A stretch of DNA of 64,000 bases, taken from the NCBI RefSeq assembly GCF_002860255.1, contig NZ_PGVE01000043.1:1-64000 (forward strand), in the 5' to 3' direction. Both the position numbers and the translations under genes were made by a program. Below are positions 27,506 to 35,639 of this stretch, piece after piece (position 1 is the stretch's first letter; every line of letters begins with the position of its first letter). Source of the stretch: Neobacillus cucumis. Its GTDB lineage: Bacteria > Bacillota > Bacilli > Bacillales > Cytobacillaceae. A model generated the notes under the pieces. That model was not told the origin of the DNA. It did no database searches and saw only the letters and a list, made by a program, of their open reading frames with translations.

Positions 27506-28477
27506 TTGAAATTAAAAAGCATGTCATTAATCGTCATTTGTATGTCCATCTTTTTATCTGCATGCAGTATAAAATTGAAGACCAAAGAAGTGGAAAGTGC
27601 TAAGTACACTTCCATTGGAAATGAATTGTCCGTGTTCGGCTTTGGTATTGGTGAGAATATCCATAATATTGAAGATATCATTCAAACACCTGTAGAGAAA
27701 AAGGGAGCTCTCTATGCATTTCCGGACGAAAAGCTTACTGTCTATGTAGATCATCAAATATCTCAATATATCATAACAACGAATCCAAAGTTTCGATTAT
27801 CAAAAAAAATCACCATTGGTACAACTAAGGAACGGGTTCTATCTAAGTTAAAAGACATTGGTGTATACGAATATAAACCAAAAGATCAACAGATGTCCTT
27901 TCTCTTTTTTCAAATGAACGATCAGAAAGTGGCTCTTGGCGTAACCAATGATAAAGTGGAAAAAATAATGATCGGAAATAAATTAGTTCCGTTTGAACAG
28001 ATGGTAACCAATATTCCAGTGGAGGAAGACCAAGTTCAAGACGCAGATGATCAATTTATTGCCCAGTCCAATCTATTAACATTCTCAGTGAATTTTACGA
28101 AGAATAATCATAAAGTGCTTTCCACTAAATTTTTAGATTTTGCAAAAATGGGATTATTGGAGGGTGTGCCGGCTCCAATCGGTATGGATAAGAATGATTT
28201 ACTATATAAGTATGGTCAACCTAACTTTGTATTTAAAGGAAAGGGAAAGGTTGATGTGTACTATTACTATAAACGTTTTAATTCATACATGGGCTTTACT
28301 AAAGAAAATAAGATCGTGGAATTACGATTGCCAGTGGATGTTTCTTATCAGGAGTTGAAAGAGAGAGGGATTCCTGTTGGAGAAAAAGTTACCTATGGGG
28401 ACTATACTTTACAGGTAGCTGGCAGTAATAATCTGGCAGATGAAATATCAATAAGTAAAAAAGGGTTAGCCGACTAG
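27506..28477 (+). CDS. Lipoprotein, unknown function
   Basis: TTG 27506 lies behind TGGAGTGG, giving a 323-residue lipoprotein with signal and lipobox LSAC near residues 17-20. An in-frame ATG at 27458 lies inside the upstream gene and would hide the signal. The mature part shows two related segments (FGIGENIHNIEDIIQTPVEK and PAPIGMDKNDLLYKYGQPNF) with a KGxGKVDVYYYY-like strand, reminiscent of small beta-lactamase-inhibitor-like or YjgB-like lipoproteins of Bacillus; I cannot name the family. Fourteen bases after the Wzy-like gene and probably cotranscribed. The terminator overlaps the stop codon. Confidence 0.65.
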   Translation: MKLKSMSLIVICMSIFLSACSIKLKTKEVESAKYTSIGNELSVFGFGIGENIHNIEDIIQTPVEKKGALYAFPDEKLTVYVDHQISQYIITTNPKFRLSKKITIGTTKERVLSKLKDIGVYEYKPKDQQMSFLFFQMNDQKVALGVTNDKVEKIMIGNKLVPFEQMVTNIPVEEDQVQDADDQFIAQSNLLTFSVNFTKNNHKVLSTKFLDFAKMGLLEGVPAPIGMDKNDLLYKYGQPNFVFKGKGKVDVYYYYKRFNSYMGFTKENKIVELRLPVDVSYQELKERGIPVGEKVTYGDYTLQVAGSNNLADEISISKKGLAD

Positions 28478-28495
28478 GCCAACCCTTTTTTTATT
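28459..28495 (+). terminator. Terminator of the lipoprotein operon
   Basis: AAGGGTTAGCC GACTA GGCCAACCCTT with one mismatch and a T tract. The stem includes the stop codon. Confidence 0.8.
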
Positions 28496-28557
28496 TTGTC
28501 TAAATCTAAATTAAAATTACGGATTATTTATTAATTGATTGTCTCTGCAAAAAGGCC

Positions 28558-28725
28558 TGTTGATTGCAGCGAAGGAAGCTAGCTTTCCGCGGGGAGGTCC
28601 TGGAGCCTCCTCGGTGCTTCGCACCTGCGGGAGTACGGGGCTGGGGAGACCCCGCAGGCGCTAAAGCGCCGAGGAGGCTTCCTGGCACGCCCGCGAACCG
28701 CTCGCGCCTGGAGCGCAAATCAACA
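28558..28725. repeat. Chimeric palindromic repeat element, copy E
   Basis: 168-bp element whose left half matches copy C and whose right half matches copy D. The halves are inverted copies of each other (CCTCCTCGGTGCTTCGCACC versus GGCGCTAAAGCGCCGAGGAGG), so the element is a large imperfect palindrome around 28635. Flanking DNA is also hybrid: C-like on the left, D-like on the right. Confidence 0.8.
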
Positions 28726-28800
28726 GACTTATTCAAAGCCCTAAATTTAAATATTTTAAAAAATTAAAGCGCTGATTAATAAAGAGAGATAGTAAAGTAA

Positions 28801-28829
28801 AAAGGCTATCGAAAGTTTCGACAGCCTTT
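28801..28829. terminator. Bidirectional terminator beside the flippase gene
   Basis: AAAGGCTATCGAAA / TTTCGACAGCCTTT stem, four bases from the end of the minus-strand flippase gene. T tracts on both sides. Confidence 0.8.
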
Positions 28830-28832
28830 TCT

Positions 28833-30269
28833 TTATTCCATAACTTCTTTTTGTTTTTTTGAACGAATTTTTGAAAGAATTCTTTTATCGATTTCGCTTC
28901 TAAGTTCTTTATCAATGAGCGGCATGAGAATCACAAAAATTAGGTCAAGTAAAATACTGGAAACGAGCGGATGGATGTGATTTCCTAATAGAAAGTAAAT
29001 GCCAGCAATGATGGCAAAGGATAAGACGACCTTGCCGCTTCCTTGGGTCATTAATTTGATTCCATTGTGATGGAAAATCATAAATGCCACAAACATAATC
29101 ACCTCACTGGTTAGCGCTGCAAGAGCCCCGCCAGTGCTTCCTAAATGAGAGCTAAATACGTAATAAAGAATCGCCCCAACGATTAAGGTAGAAGTTTGAA
29201 TGATCATTCGGTATTTTTGCTTTCCTGTGGTAGTTAACGCATCTGCCATAGGATAATTAAAGGACTGTAAGATGATCTGTAAAGAAAGAATAGATAAAGG
29301 CAATGCCGCTCTTCCCCACTTTTCACCAAATAAAAAGTCGATCCACCATTCACTGTAAAATAAAAACGGGATGGCCATGGCCACACCAAGAAAGCTCATG
29401 ACTTTCATTTCTTTTATATTTAAATTTAAATGGCTTTCAAATTCCTTATTGTTCCCCATCCTAAATAAAACGGGATAAAACGCAGCTGCTACCACACTTG
29501 GTATCTGGTAAGCTAATGAAGGAATTCGATAGGCTGCTGAAAAGAGCCCCGCTTCTTTTAACGTCGAAGACTTTTCTATGATAATTGGACCAATTTGCGG
29601 TAATAACAAGATGGTCAGCCCGGTTAAGGTAAAACTCCAAATATCTTCTAGGATTCCTTTGTCCCATCCCTTAAAAATATTCACGTGTTTAATGACAATT
29701 CCGAACGAGATTAATCCAGCGATGACACTTGCTAGACCATAGATTGGTGCTATAAAGGTTAATGGCCATCGAAATACCATTCCTAGGATTAGAGCAGCCG
29801 CTGTAGTCAAACTTGCGATCGTCCTAATTAATGCCGTAAAATGCATCTTCTCTATCAATTGATAATAGGCGGCACCCATTAATTGCAGAGCAGAACCGAT
29901 AATGCTTGGAATTAATACAAGGTAATGGATGTAGACGATATATTGATCATCATAAAGTATATTGACAATCACTAGCGAGATGATAATAGTTAAGATAGAG
30001 AAAATAATCCTTACCTTAAAAAAACTGCTCATGAGAACTGGTATAGAAGCATTTTCCTTCGTTCCTTCGCGGATGAGTGTGTTGGTTAAACCCATATCTG
30101 TAAAATAACCAGCGACAGAAGCAAATGCCAATGAAATACTTAATATACCATAGTCTTCGGTTCCTAAATGCCGGGCAACCAAAATAGTCGAAGCAGCACT
30201 TAAAAACCTTACTAAGACATTTCCGAAAAATAAATAAACTGCATTACTAGCAATGCTGTTTTTTTTCAA
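28833..30269 (-). CDS. Wzx-like polysaccharide flippase
   Basis: A 478-residue polytopic membrane protein of the MOP/MATE superfamily, polysaccharide transporter branch. ARHLGTEDYGILSISLAF near residue 32 and FTDMGLTNTLIREG near 55 are hallmark N-terminal segments; about 12-14 helices follow. It should flip undecaprenyl-linked repeat units for the nearby Wzy-like polymerase. TTG 30269 follows AGTAGGTGT. It is convergent to the polymerase operon and divergent from the glycosyltransferase genes. The C-terminal tail is basic (KRILSKIRSKKQKEVME), consistent with a cytoplasmic end. Confidence 0.85.
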   Translation of the reverse strand: MKKNSIASNAVYLFFGNVLVRFLSAASTILVARHLGTEDYGILSISLAFASVAGYFTDMGLTNTLIREGTKENASIPVLMSSFFKVRIIFSILTIIISLVIVNILYDDQYIVYIHYLVLIPSIIGSALQLMGAAYYQLIEKMHFTALIRTIASLTTAAALILGMVFRWPLTFIAPIYGLASVIAGLISFGIVIKHVNIFKGWDKGILEDIWSFTLTGLTILLLPQIGPIIIEKSSTLKEAGLFSAAYRIPSLAYQIPSVVAAAFYPVLFRMGNNKEFESHLNLNIKEMKVMSFLGVAMAIPFLFYSEWWIDFLFGEKWGRAALPLSILSLQIILQSFNYPMADALTTTGKQKYRMIIQTSTLIVGAILYYVFSSHLGSTGGALAALTSEVIMFVAFMIFHHNGIKLMTQGSGKVVLSFAIIAGIYFLLGNHIHPLVSSILLDLIFVILMPLIDKELRSEIDKRILSKIRSKKQKEVME

Positions 30270-30484
30270 GTTTTACACCTACTTTGTCTAATTGTAAGAG
30301 GACATATTAAAGAATACCTCAATTATGGTGAAAGGTAAACTCTGTAGAGCATTAGAAAATAGTACTGATTCTTAAATTCCATGTCCGTGTTACTAACAAT
30401 TCTAGTTAGAAACTTTCCCTTCTTATTATTCTTTTCATTTCCATGACAAATTGATGATCGAAGTTTCAATTATTTATATGTTTT

Positions 30485-30493
30485 TGATATAAT
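30485..30493 (+). promoter_or_regulatory. Extended -10 promoter before the glycosyltransferase pair
   Basis: TGATATAAT, a perfect extended -10, 60 bases upstream of the first glycosyltransferase start. No clear -35 is visible. Confidence 0.45.
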
Positions 30494-30553
30494 TCATCAA
30501 TGGGATAGAAACAGAAGGTAATTTTCTGCACCCTAAAAGAAGGGGGAAATGAA

Positions 30554-31363
30554 TTGAAATTCAGCATTGTCATACCAACACTTGGAACTAGAAGTCCTGA
30601 ATTTGTCAGATTATTAAATAGCATTCATGAACAAACCTATACAAATTTAGAGGTTATCGTTTTATCACAGGATCATCATGACATCGTATCACAGGATATC
30701 GAGACATTTAATGAATCTTTGAACATACAGCATATTCAATTAAATAAAAAGGGACTATCCTATTCAAGAAACCAGGCCATCCCTTATATTACTGGTGATA
30801 TTGTTACATTTTCGGATGATGATTGCTGGTATCCGCAAAATGCTTTTGAAACAGTAAAGGTTGCTGCTGAAAATCATCCGCAGACTGATGTCGTGTGTTT
30901 TCAAATATTCGATCCAGAGCAAAACGCCTATTATAAAAACTACCCAGGTCAGCCGATCGAGAAGTTAAATATGCGTCAAGTATTGCAGCGATCATCCATT
31001 GAAATCTTTATTAACTTAAATAAGATAAATAAAAATGAATTGTTGTTTAATGAATATTTTGGTTTAGGAGCTAAATATCCAAGCGGTGAAGAAAATATCA
31101 TGCTGTCAAACCTATTTCAAAAAGGCTATCATTTAGGGTTTTTTAATCAAATTGTGGTCTATCATGCCAAGCCTTCACAGCAATCAAGACTAAATTTAAA
31201 GTCTTTCATGAGTAAGGGCCCCTTATTCAAACAAATTTTTGGGGCAGGGACAGGTTTGATCATGCTGACAGCCTTATTTTTAAAAAAGTTTTCCCATTTG
31301 GAAAGGCCATTTCCGTTTTATTTTGCAGCAATAAAGGAAATGTTTGCTTACCAAAAGCAGTAG
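30554..31363 (+). CDS. Family 2 glycosyltransferase
   Basis: A 269-residue GT-A fold enzyme. FSIVIPTLGTRSPEFVRLL at the N-terminus and FSDDDCWYP near residue 90 (DxD-type metal and nucleotide-sugar site) identify GT2. GSGEEN-like SGEENIMLSNLFQKGYHLGF near 178 is the usual acceptor-side region. TTG 30554 follows AGAAGGGGGAAAT. It should add one sugar to a lipid-linked repeat unit on the cytoplasmic face; sugar and acceptor cannot be told. Followed 45 bases later by a second GT2. Confidence 0.85.
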   Translation: MKFSIVIPTLGTRSPEFVRLLNSIHEQTYTNLEVIVLSQDHHDIVSQDIETFNESLNIQHIQLNKKGLSYSRNQAIPYITGDIVTFSDDDCWYPQNAFETVKVAAENHPQTDVVCFQIFDPEQNAYYKNYPGQPIEKLNMRQVLQRSSIEIFINLNKINKNELLFNEYFGLGAKYPSGEENIMLSNLFQKGYHLGFFNQIVVYHAKPSQQSRLNLKSFMSKGPLFKQIFGAGTGLIMLTALFLKKFSHLERPFPFYFAAIKEMFAYQKQ

Positions 31364-31408
31364 GATACCGGAATTTTATTGAATCTAACACAAGAAAGGA
31401 GAGAGGCT

Positions 31409-32167
31409 ATGATGGAAAATCAACCATTAGTTTCGATTATTACTCCAGTGTATAAAGCTGAAAAATTTATTGCTGAAACCATCAAGTCTGTTCAACAACA
31501 GACCTATGAAAATTGGGAAATGATTCTTGTCAATGATGTGTCACCCGATAACAGCGTAAAAATCATTAATACGTTTGCTGAAGCAGATAGCCGAATCCGT
31601 CTCGTTAATCTTGAAGAAAATAGTGGAGCTGCTGTAGCCAGAAATACAGCCATCAAGTTCTCCAAAGGGAAATATATTGCCTTTTTGGATAGTGATGACC
31701 TTTGGCATCCAGATAAATTAATGAAGCAAATCCGTTTTATGGAAAAAGGGAACTTGCCATTTTCTTTCACTGCATACGAAATAATGGAGGAAAATGGGAC
31801 ACGTACAGGTAAAATTGTTCATGTTCCTGACAATATCGATTATGATGGGTTATTAAAAAATACGATCATCGGCTGTTTAACAGTGGTTCTTAATAAGGAA
31901 ACCATTGGGCACATAGAGATGGTGAATATCAGGACAAGGCAGGATTTTGTCCTTTGGCTGGATATTTTAAAGCGTGGCCACTTGGCCTATGGATTGGATG
32001 AAACATTAGCCTATTATCGAAAGGTAGAAGGTTCGATTTCAAATAATAAAATAAAAGCGGCAAAAAGAAATTGGTATGTATATAGGAAAATTGAAAAACT
32101 TTCCTTGCTTAAATCCATTACTTCTTTCACAGGCTATGCATACCATGCCATTAAGAAGCATAGATAA
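31409..32167 (+). CDS. Family 2 glycosyltransferase
   Basis: About 252 residues. ATG 31409 is preceded by AAAGGAGAGAGG; the earlier TTG 31379 has no site and would add ten atypical residues. GT2 landmarks: VSIITPVYKAEKFIAETIKS, VNDVSPDNS near residue 42, and FLDSDDLWHPDKL near 90 with the DxD motif. RQDFVLWLDILKRG near 173 is typical of GT2 enzymes of capsule and teichuronic-type loci. Second gene of a two-gene operon ended by a terminator. Confidence 0.87.
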   Translation: MMENQPLVSIITPVYKAEKFIAETIKSVQQQTYENWEMILVNDVSPDNSVKIINTFAEADSRIRLVNLEENSGAAVARNTAIKFSKGKYIAFLDSDDLWHPDKLMKQIRFMEKGNLPFSFTAYEIMEENGTRTGKIVHVPDNIDYDGLLKNTIIGCLTVVLNKETIGHIEMVNIRTRQDFVLWLDILKRGHLAYGLDETLAYYRKVEGSISNNKIKAAKRNWYVYRKIEKLSLLKSITSFTGYAYHAIKKHR

Positions 32168-32175
32168 ATGATATA

Positions 32176-32204
32176 AAATCCCCTTCTATAAGGGGATTTT
32201 TTTT
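32176..32204 (+). terminator. Terminator of the glycosyltransferase operon
   Basis: AAATCCCC TTCTAT AAGGGGATTT followed by a run of T, eight bases after the stop. Confidence 0.85.
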
Positions 32205-32415
32205 GCGATAATGGATGCTGGTTACATGTTTTTCTATGAATGTCAACGACGGAAATATTTTTTTCTAGTCAGTCATTCAATTTAATGATACAATTAACGT
32301 GGATTTTGGTGAAAACATGCATAAAATCGGGAAAATTGTTTTTTTTTATTTATTGTATTAAAACAATTGTTTTGATAATGATATTAATAATCCTATTTAA
32401 AAAGGAGATCTTATT

Positions 32416-33480
32416 ATGCTAAATCTACAAAACATCCTAGCTTTTGTAGCTTCGTTTATAACAGTATTAATCGCTACTCCGTTTGTGATAAAACTTGCGT
32501 TAAAAATTGGGGCCACTGATAAACCAAATAAAAGAAAAGTGCACCAATCGATTATGCCTCGTCTCGGAGGACTCGCAATTTTTATCGGTGTTTTTGTAGG
32601 TTTTTTCGTGTCTGGACTATACACTCAACGGATTGTTACCATTTCCGTGGGAGCCTGCTTAATTATCATCATCGGGATTCTTGATGATTTATATGAACTG
32701 TCTGCAAAGGTTAAATTTGCTGGTCAGCTGGTTGTCGCTTGTTTAATTGTAAGCTCTGGGTTGAAAATTGACTTCCTAACCATCCCTTTTGTTGTGGATC
32801 GGATGGACTTAGGTTTATTCTCTTACCCGCTAACCGTTTTTTGGATTGTCGGTATAACCAATGCCATTAATTTAATTGATGGTCTGGATGGACTTGCAGC
32901 TGGGGTATCATCCATAGGGATAGCCGCATTAGCGTTTCTTGCCGCACTATCTGGTAAAGGATTAATCTTTACTCTAGCTTTAATTGTACTGGGCAGTACA
33001 CTTGCTTTTCTTTTTTACAACTTTCATCCGGCTAAGATATTTATGGGTGATACAGGTGCGTTATTCTTAGGTTACTGTATTTCCGTTCTTTCTCTACTGG
33101 GGCTATATAAGAGTGTAACCTTGTTTAGTATAATTATTCCAATCATTATCTTAGGTGTTCCAGTTTTCGATACGACCTTTGCCATCATTAGACGAATAAT
33201 GAATAGACAGCCGATTGGCGCGCCAGATAAATCGCATCTTCATCATCGTATCATGGCACTTGGTTTATCCCATCGAAACACAGTATTAATTATCTACTGC
33301 TTTGGAATCCTATTTAGTATCGCAGCAATCTTACTAGAGTCTGCGACTCTCTGGGTTGCGTTAATTGTTTTAGTGGTATTGTTTATCATCGTTCACATCA
33401 TCGCAGAATTAGTTGGAATTGTAAGTGAACGTAATAAAGCTTTCCTTAGAATGTACAGAAAACTATCGGGTAAATCTTAA
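32416..33480 (+). CDS. tagO: Undecaprenyl-phosphate N-acetylglucosaminyl 1-phosphate transferase TagO
   Basis: Integral membrane enzyme that starts wall teichoic acid synthesis by moving GlcNAc-1-phosphate onto undecaprenyl phosphate. 354 residues with about ten helices. MraY/WecA family motifs: ATDKPNKRKVHQSIMPRLGG near residue 34, GILDDLYEL near 87, NAINLIDGLDGLAAG near 150 (catalytic Asp region), FMGDTGALFLGY near 212, and the cytoplasmic HLHHR near 275. AAAAAGGAG precedes ATG 32416. Its place beside an LCP ligase and degS-degU matches the B. subtilis layout. A 14-bp palindrome AAAACAATTGTTTT lies at 32360-32373, upstream. Confidence 0.92.
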   Translation: MLNLQNILAFVASFITVLIATPFVIKLALKIGATDKPNKRKVHQSIMPRLGGLAIFIGVFVGFFVSGLYTQRIVTISVGACLIIIIGILDDLYELSAKVKFAGQLVVACLIVSSGLKIDFLTIPFVVDRMDLGLFSYPLTVFWIVGITNAINLIDGLDGLAAGVSSIGIAALAFLAALSGKGLIFTLALIVLGSTLAFLFYNFHPAKIFMGDTGALFLGYCISVLSLLGLYKSVTLFSIIIPIIILGVPVFDTTFAIIRRIMNRQPIGAPDKSHLHHRIMALGLSHRNTVLIIYCFGILFSIAAILLESATLWVALIVLVVLFIIVHIIAELVGIVSERNKAFLRMYRKLSGKS

Positions 33481-33485
33481 AATTA

Positions 33486-33522
33486 GAAGAAAATGCATAT
33501 TCATTTATGCATTTTCTTTTTT
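33486..33522 (+). terminator. Terminator of tagO
   Basis: AGAAAATGCATA TTCATT TATGCATTTTCT with a T-rich tail, six bases after the stop. Confidence 0.85.
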
Positions 33523-33576
33523 ATTTTTTACAACTAAGGGAATAATATTCTTTGGAAATATGGACATTTGGTGAAT

Positions 33577-33626
33577 AAAAAGCACCTCAACAATAAGTAT
33601 TCATTACTCATTGTTGAGGTGCTTTT
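33577..33626 (-). terminator. Terminator of the LCP gene
   Basis: Perfect 17-bp stem AAAAGCACCTCAACAAT / ATTGTTGAGGTGCTTTT at the end of the minus-strand LCP gene; the stop codon overlaps it. Confidence 0.8.
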
Positions 33627-34614
33627 ATTGACTGTCTTTTTCGTTATGGTATTCAAGATGGTTTTGAAGCTGCTGCTGAACTTCTGATAGGCTTTCTTCA
33701 GAGGGCTTAAAGTAATAAACATCATTAATATAAATATCATCACCCTTAATTTTAAGTGATTCTATTTTGTCCGAAGAGAAACCGTGATATTTTTTAAAAA
33801 AGTAAAGCGGTTCGCTCATAGTAATATTCGTGGTAACATTTTTCCCTACTTGATTAGCAATCTTATCAATCTTTAAAATATTACTAGGTGTGGATGCTTT
33901 ATCGATCATCGATTTAATGATTTCTTTTTGTCTATCATTTCTGCCAAAATCACCAAGTGGATCCCGCTTTCGCATTCTTGCATAGGCTAAAGCTTCTTCC
34001 CCATTTAATGAGGCTGGCCCCTCTTTGAAATAGACTGTTTTTCGTGGATGGGTATCCGTATATTCATAGAAATCAAACGGTACATTAACATTTACCCCGC
34101 CAATTTCGTCAACAATATCTTTAAAACCATCAAAATTCACCTGTACATAATAATCAATAGGAATATTTAATAATGTTTCAACAGCTTTAATCGTTGCATC
34201 TCGTCCGCCCACACCATACGCGTGGGTGATTTTATCTTTCTTTCCTTTTTTGTCAATATATACATAGGTATCTCTAGGAATACTGACCAGCTTCATTGTT
34301 TTCAATTCAGGATTAAAAGTGGCTACTATCAATGAATCTGTTCGTCCGCCTTTATAGTTCGTACTATAATTCTCTAAACCTATTAATAAAATAGAAATAG
34401 GATCATTGCTAATGGTTACTTCTTTATCTCTTAAGTCGGAATGGCTTCCTCTTTCTAGCTGGGTGTAAGTTTTTGCAGTAGCTTTATATGTTTTATATGA
34501 AACTAGGCCAAAGTATCCAGCTGTTGGCAGAATGATAAATATTAAGACAAATAATAAAAATCTTTTTAAATTGAACCTTTTTCTTTTTCTCTTAATCGTT
34601 CTTGTTTGGATCAT
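33625..34614 (-). CDS. tagV: LytR-CpsA-Psr (LCP) family ligase
   Basis: Attaches wall teichoic acid or other undecaprenyl-linked polymers to peptidoglycan outside the membrane. 329 residues: a very basic cytoplasmic start (RTIKRKRKRFNLKRF), one membrane helix (about 20-40), then the LCP domain. Landmarks: DPISILLIGLENY near 72, GRTDSLIVATFNP near 90, SIPRDTYVYI near 111, KITHAYGVGG near 127, and YARMRKRDPLGDFGRNDRQ near 213 with the pyrophosphate-binding arginines. ATG 34614 has AAGGAG. The position next to tagO and yvyE matches B. subtilis YvhJ (TagV); paralogues TagT and TagU are alternatives. Confidence 0.85.
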   Translation of the reverse strand: MIQTRTIKRKRKRFNLKRFLLFVLIFIILPTAGYFGLVSYKTYKATAKTYTQLERGSHSDLRDKEVTISNDPISILLIGLENYSTNYKGGRTDSLIVATFNPELKTMKLVSIPRDTYVYIDKKGKKDKITHAYGVGGRDATIKAVETLLNIPIDYYVQVNFDGFKDIVDEIGGVNVNVPFDFYEYTDTHPRKTVYFKEGPASLNGEEALAYARMRKRDPLGDFGRNDRQKEIIKSMIDKASTPSNILKIDKIANQVGKNVTTNITMSEPLYFFKKYHGFSSDKIESLKIKGDDIYINDVYYFKPSEESLSEVQQQLQNHLEYHNEKDSQ

Positions 34615-34772
34615 ATAAGTCTCCTTAGTAGAAAATAGAAATGTCGAAATTTAGTTTATCGTATTTAATTTTACCATTCCCGATGGCTTAATCAATCATT
34701 AATTAAGTTAAAAACTTTCCCAATTGTACTTTAAATGGAAACGGAATATAATCGACATCAAGATACTACTTT

Positions 34773-35411
34773 TTACCTGATTAGATCTTCTTCCAGGTAA
34801 ACCGTATTTCCTGAGTCGATTGTGCATTGGGCGTTGGTTAACTCCACCATCCAATCTTTGAAGGCTTGGATCAGACTTTTGTCCACATAGGTTTCAATAT
34901 CAACAGTATCTAAGTAATGAATTTCTTTAATTTTATACTCAGAGGAGCGCAGTTCCTTTTCAATTTTCCCAAGCCAAGTATAGTCAATGTTCACATGTAA
35001 AATTTGTGTGAGCTTTCTTTCGACAACTCCAACTGCGTCTAAACCCTCTGATGTGGCTTTCCCATATGCACGGATCAGCCCGCCTGCACCCAATTTAATT
35101 CCGCCGAAGTACCGGGTAACTACAACAACCGTGTCTTTTAGCTTTCGTTTTTTTAAAACTTCGAGAATTGGCACGCCGGCTGTTCCGCTTGGTTCACCGT
35201 CATCATTGGCTTTTTGGATTTGGTCATGCTCACCAATGAGGTAGGCAGAGCAATTATGAGTTGCATTCCAATGTTGTTTTTTTATGGTTTGGATGAATTC
35301 CTGTGCTTCATGTTCGGTTTCAACTCTTGAAATATGGGCGATAAAACGGGATTTTTGAATGGTAATCTCGTGTTCGCCCGTCTGTTTTACTGTATGATAA
35401 AGTGGCAGCAT
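34773..35411 (-). CDS. yvyE: YigZ/YvyE family protein
   Basis: A 212-residue cytoplasmic protein of the IMPACT/YigZ family. The N-terminal domain has KSRFIAHISRVETE near residue 20, HNCSAYLIG near 53, ANDDGEPSGTAGVPIL near 68, and VVVTRYFGGIKLGAGGLIRAY near 98; the C-terminal part is the small ferredoxin-like YigZ domain. The family is linked to translation stress and in E. coli to a proteolytic or nucleotide-related role, but its exact function is unsettled. Divergent from degS as in B. subtilis. AAAGGAAC precedes ATG 35411. Confidence 0.9.
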   Translation of the reverse strand: MLPLYHTVKQTGEHEITIQKSRFIAHISRVETEHEAQEFIQTIKKQHWNATHNCSAYLIGEHDQIQKANDDGEPSGTAGVPILEVLKKRKLKDTVVVVTRYFGGIKLGAGGLIRAYGKATSEGLDAVGVVERKLTQILHVNIDYTWLGKIEKELRSSEYKIKEIHYLDTVDIETYVDKSLIQAFKDWMVELTNAQCTIDSGNTVYLEEDLIR

Positions 35412-35479
35412 GATAAGTTCCTTTCTTATTTAAAAAAATATTGTTGTAATATACCTTTAATACGGTAGTAACGTTCGAA

Positions 35480-35488
35480 TGATATAAT
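35480..35488 (+). promoter_or_regulatory. Extended -10 promoter of degS
   Basis: TGATATAAT, about 150 bases before degS. No strong -35 is seen, which fits an extended -10 promoter or activator dependence. Confidence 0.45.
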
Positions 35489-35639
35489 AGTAATGGTTCA
35501 AAAAGTATAAATATAAAGCAGCACTATCATTATATTACTTTCACCCTAGTGGAAGGTCAATAAGGTGTTACATTCGCCAATTGCTAAACTTCAAGGTAAA
35601 ATGTTAAAGGCCTTAAGGGAAAACCCTGGAGGGAAAGAA

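Noticed and set aside
28524..28767. Overlapping ORFs on both strands over repeat copy E
   Set aside because: Products of the palindromic GC-rich sequence; no ribosome sites.
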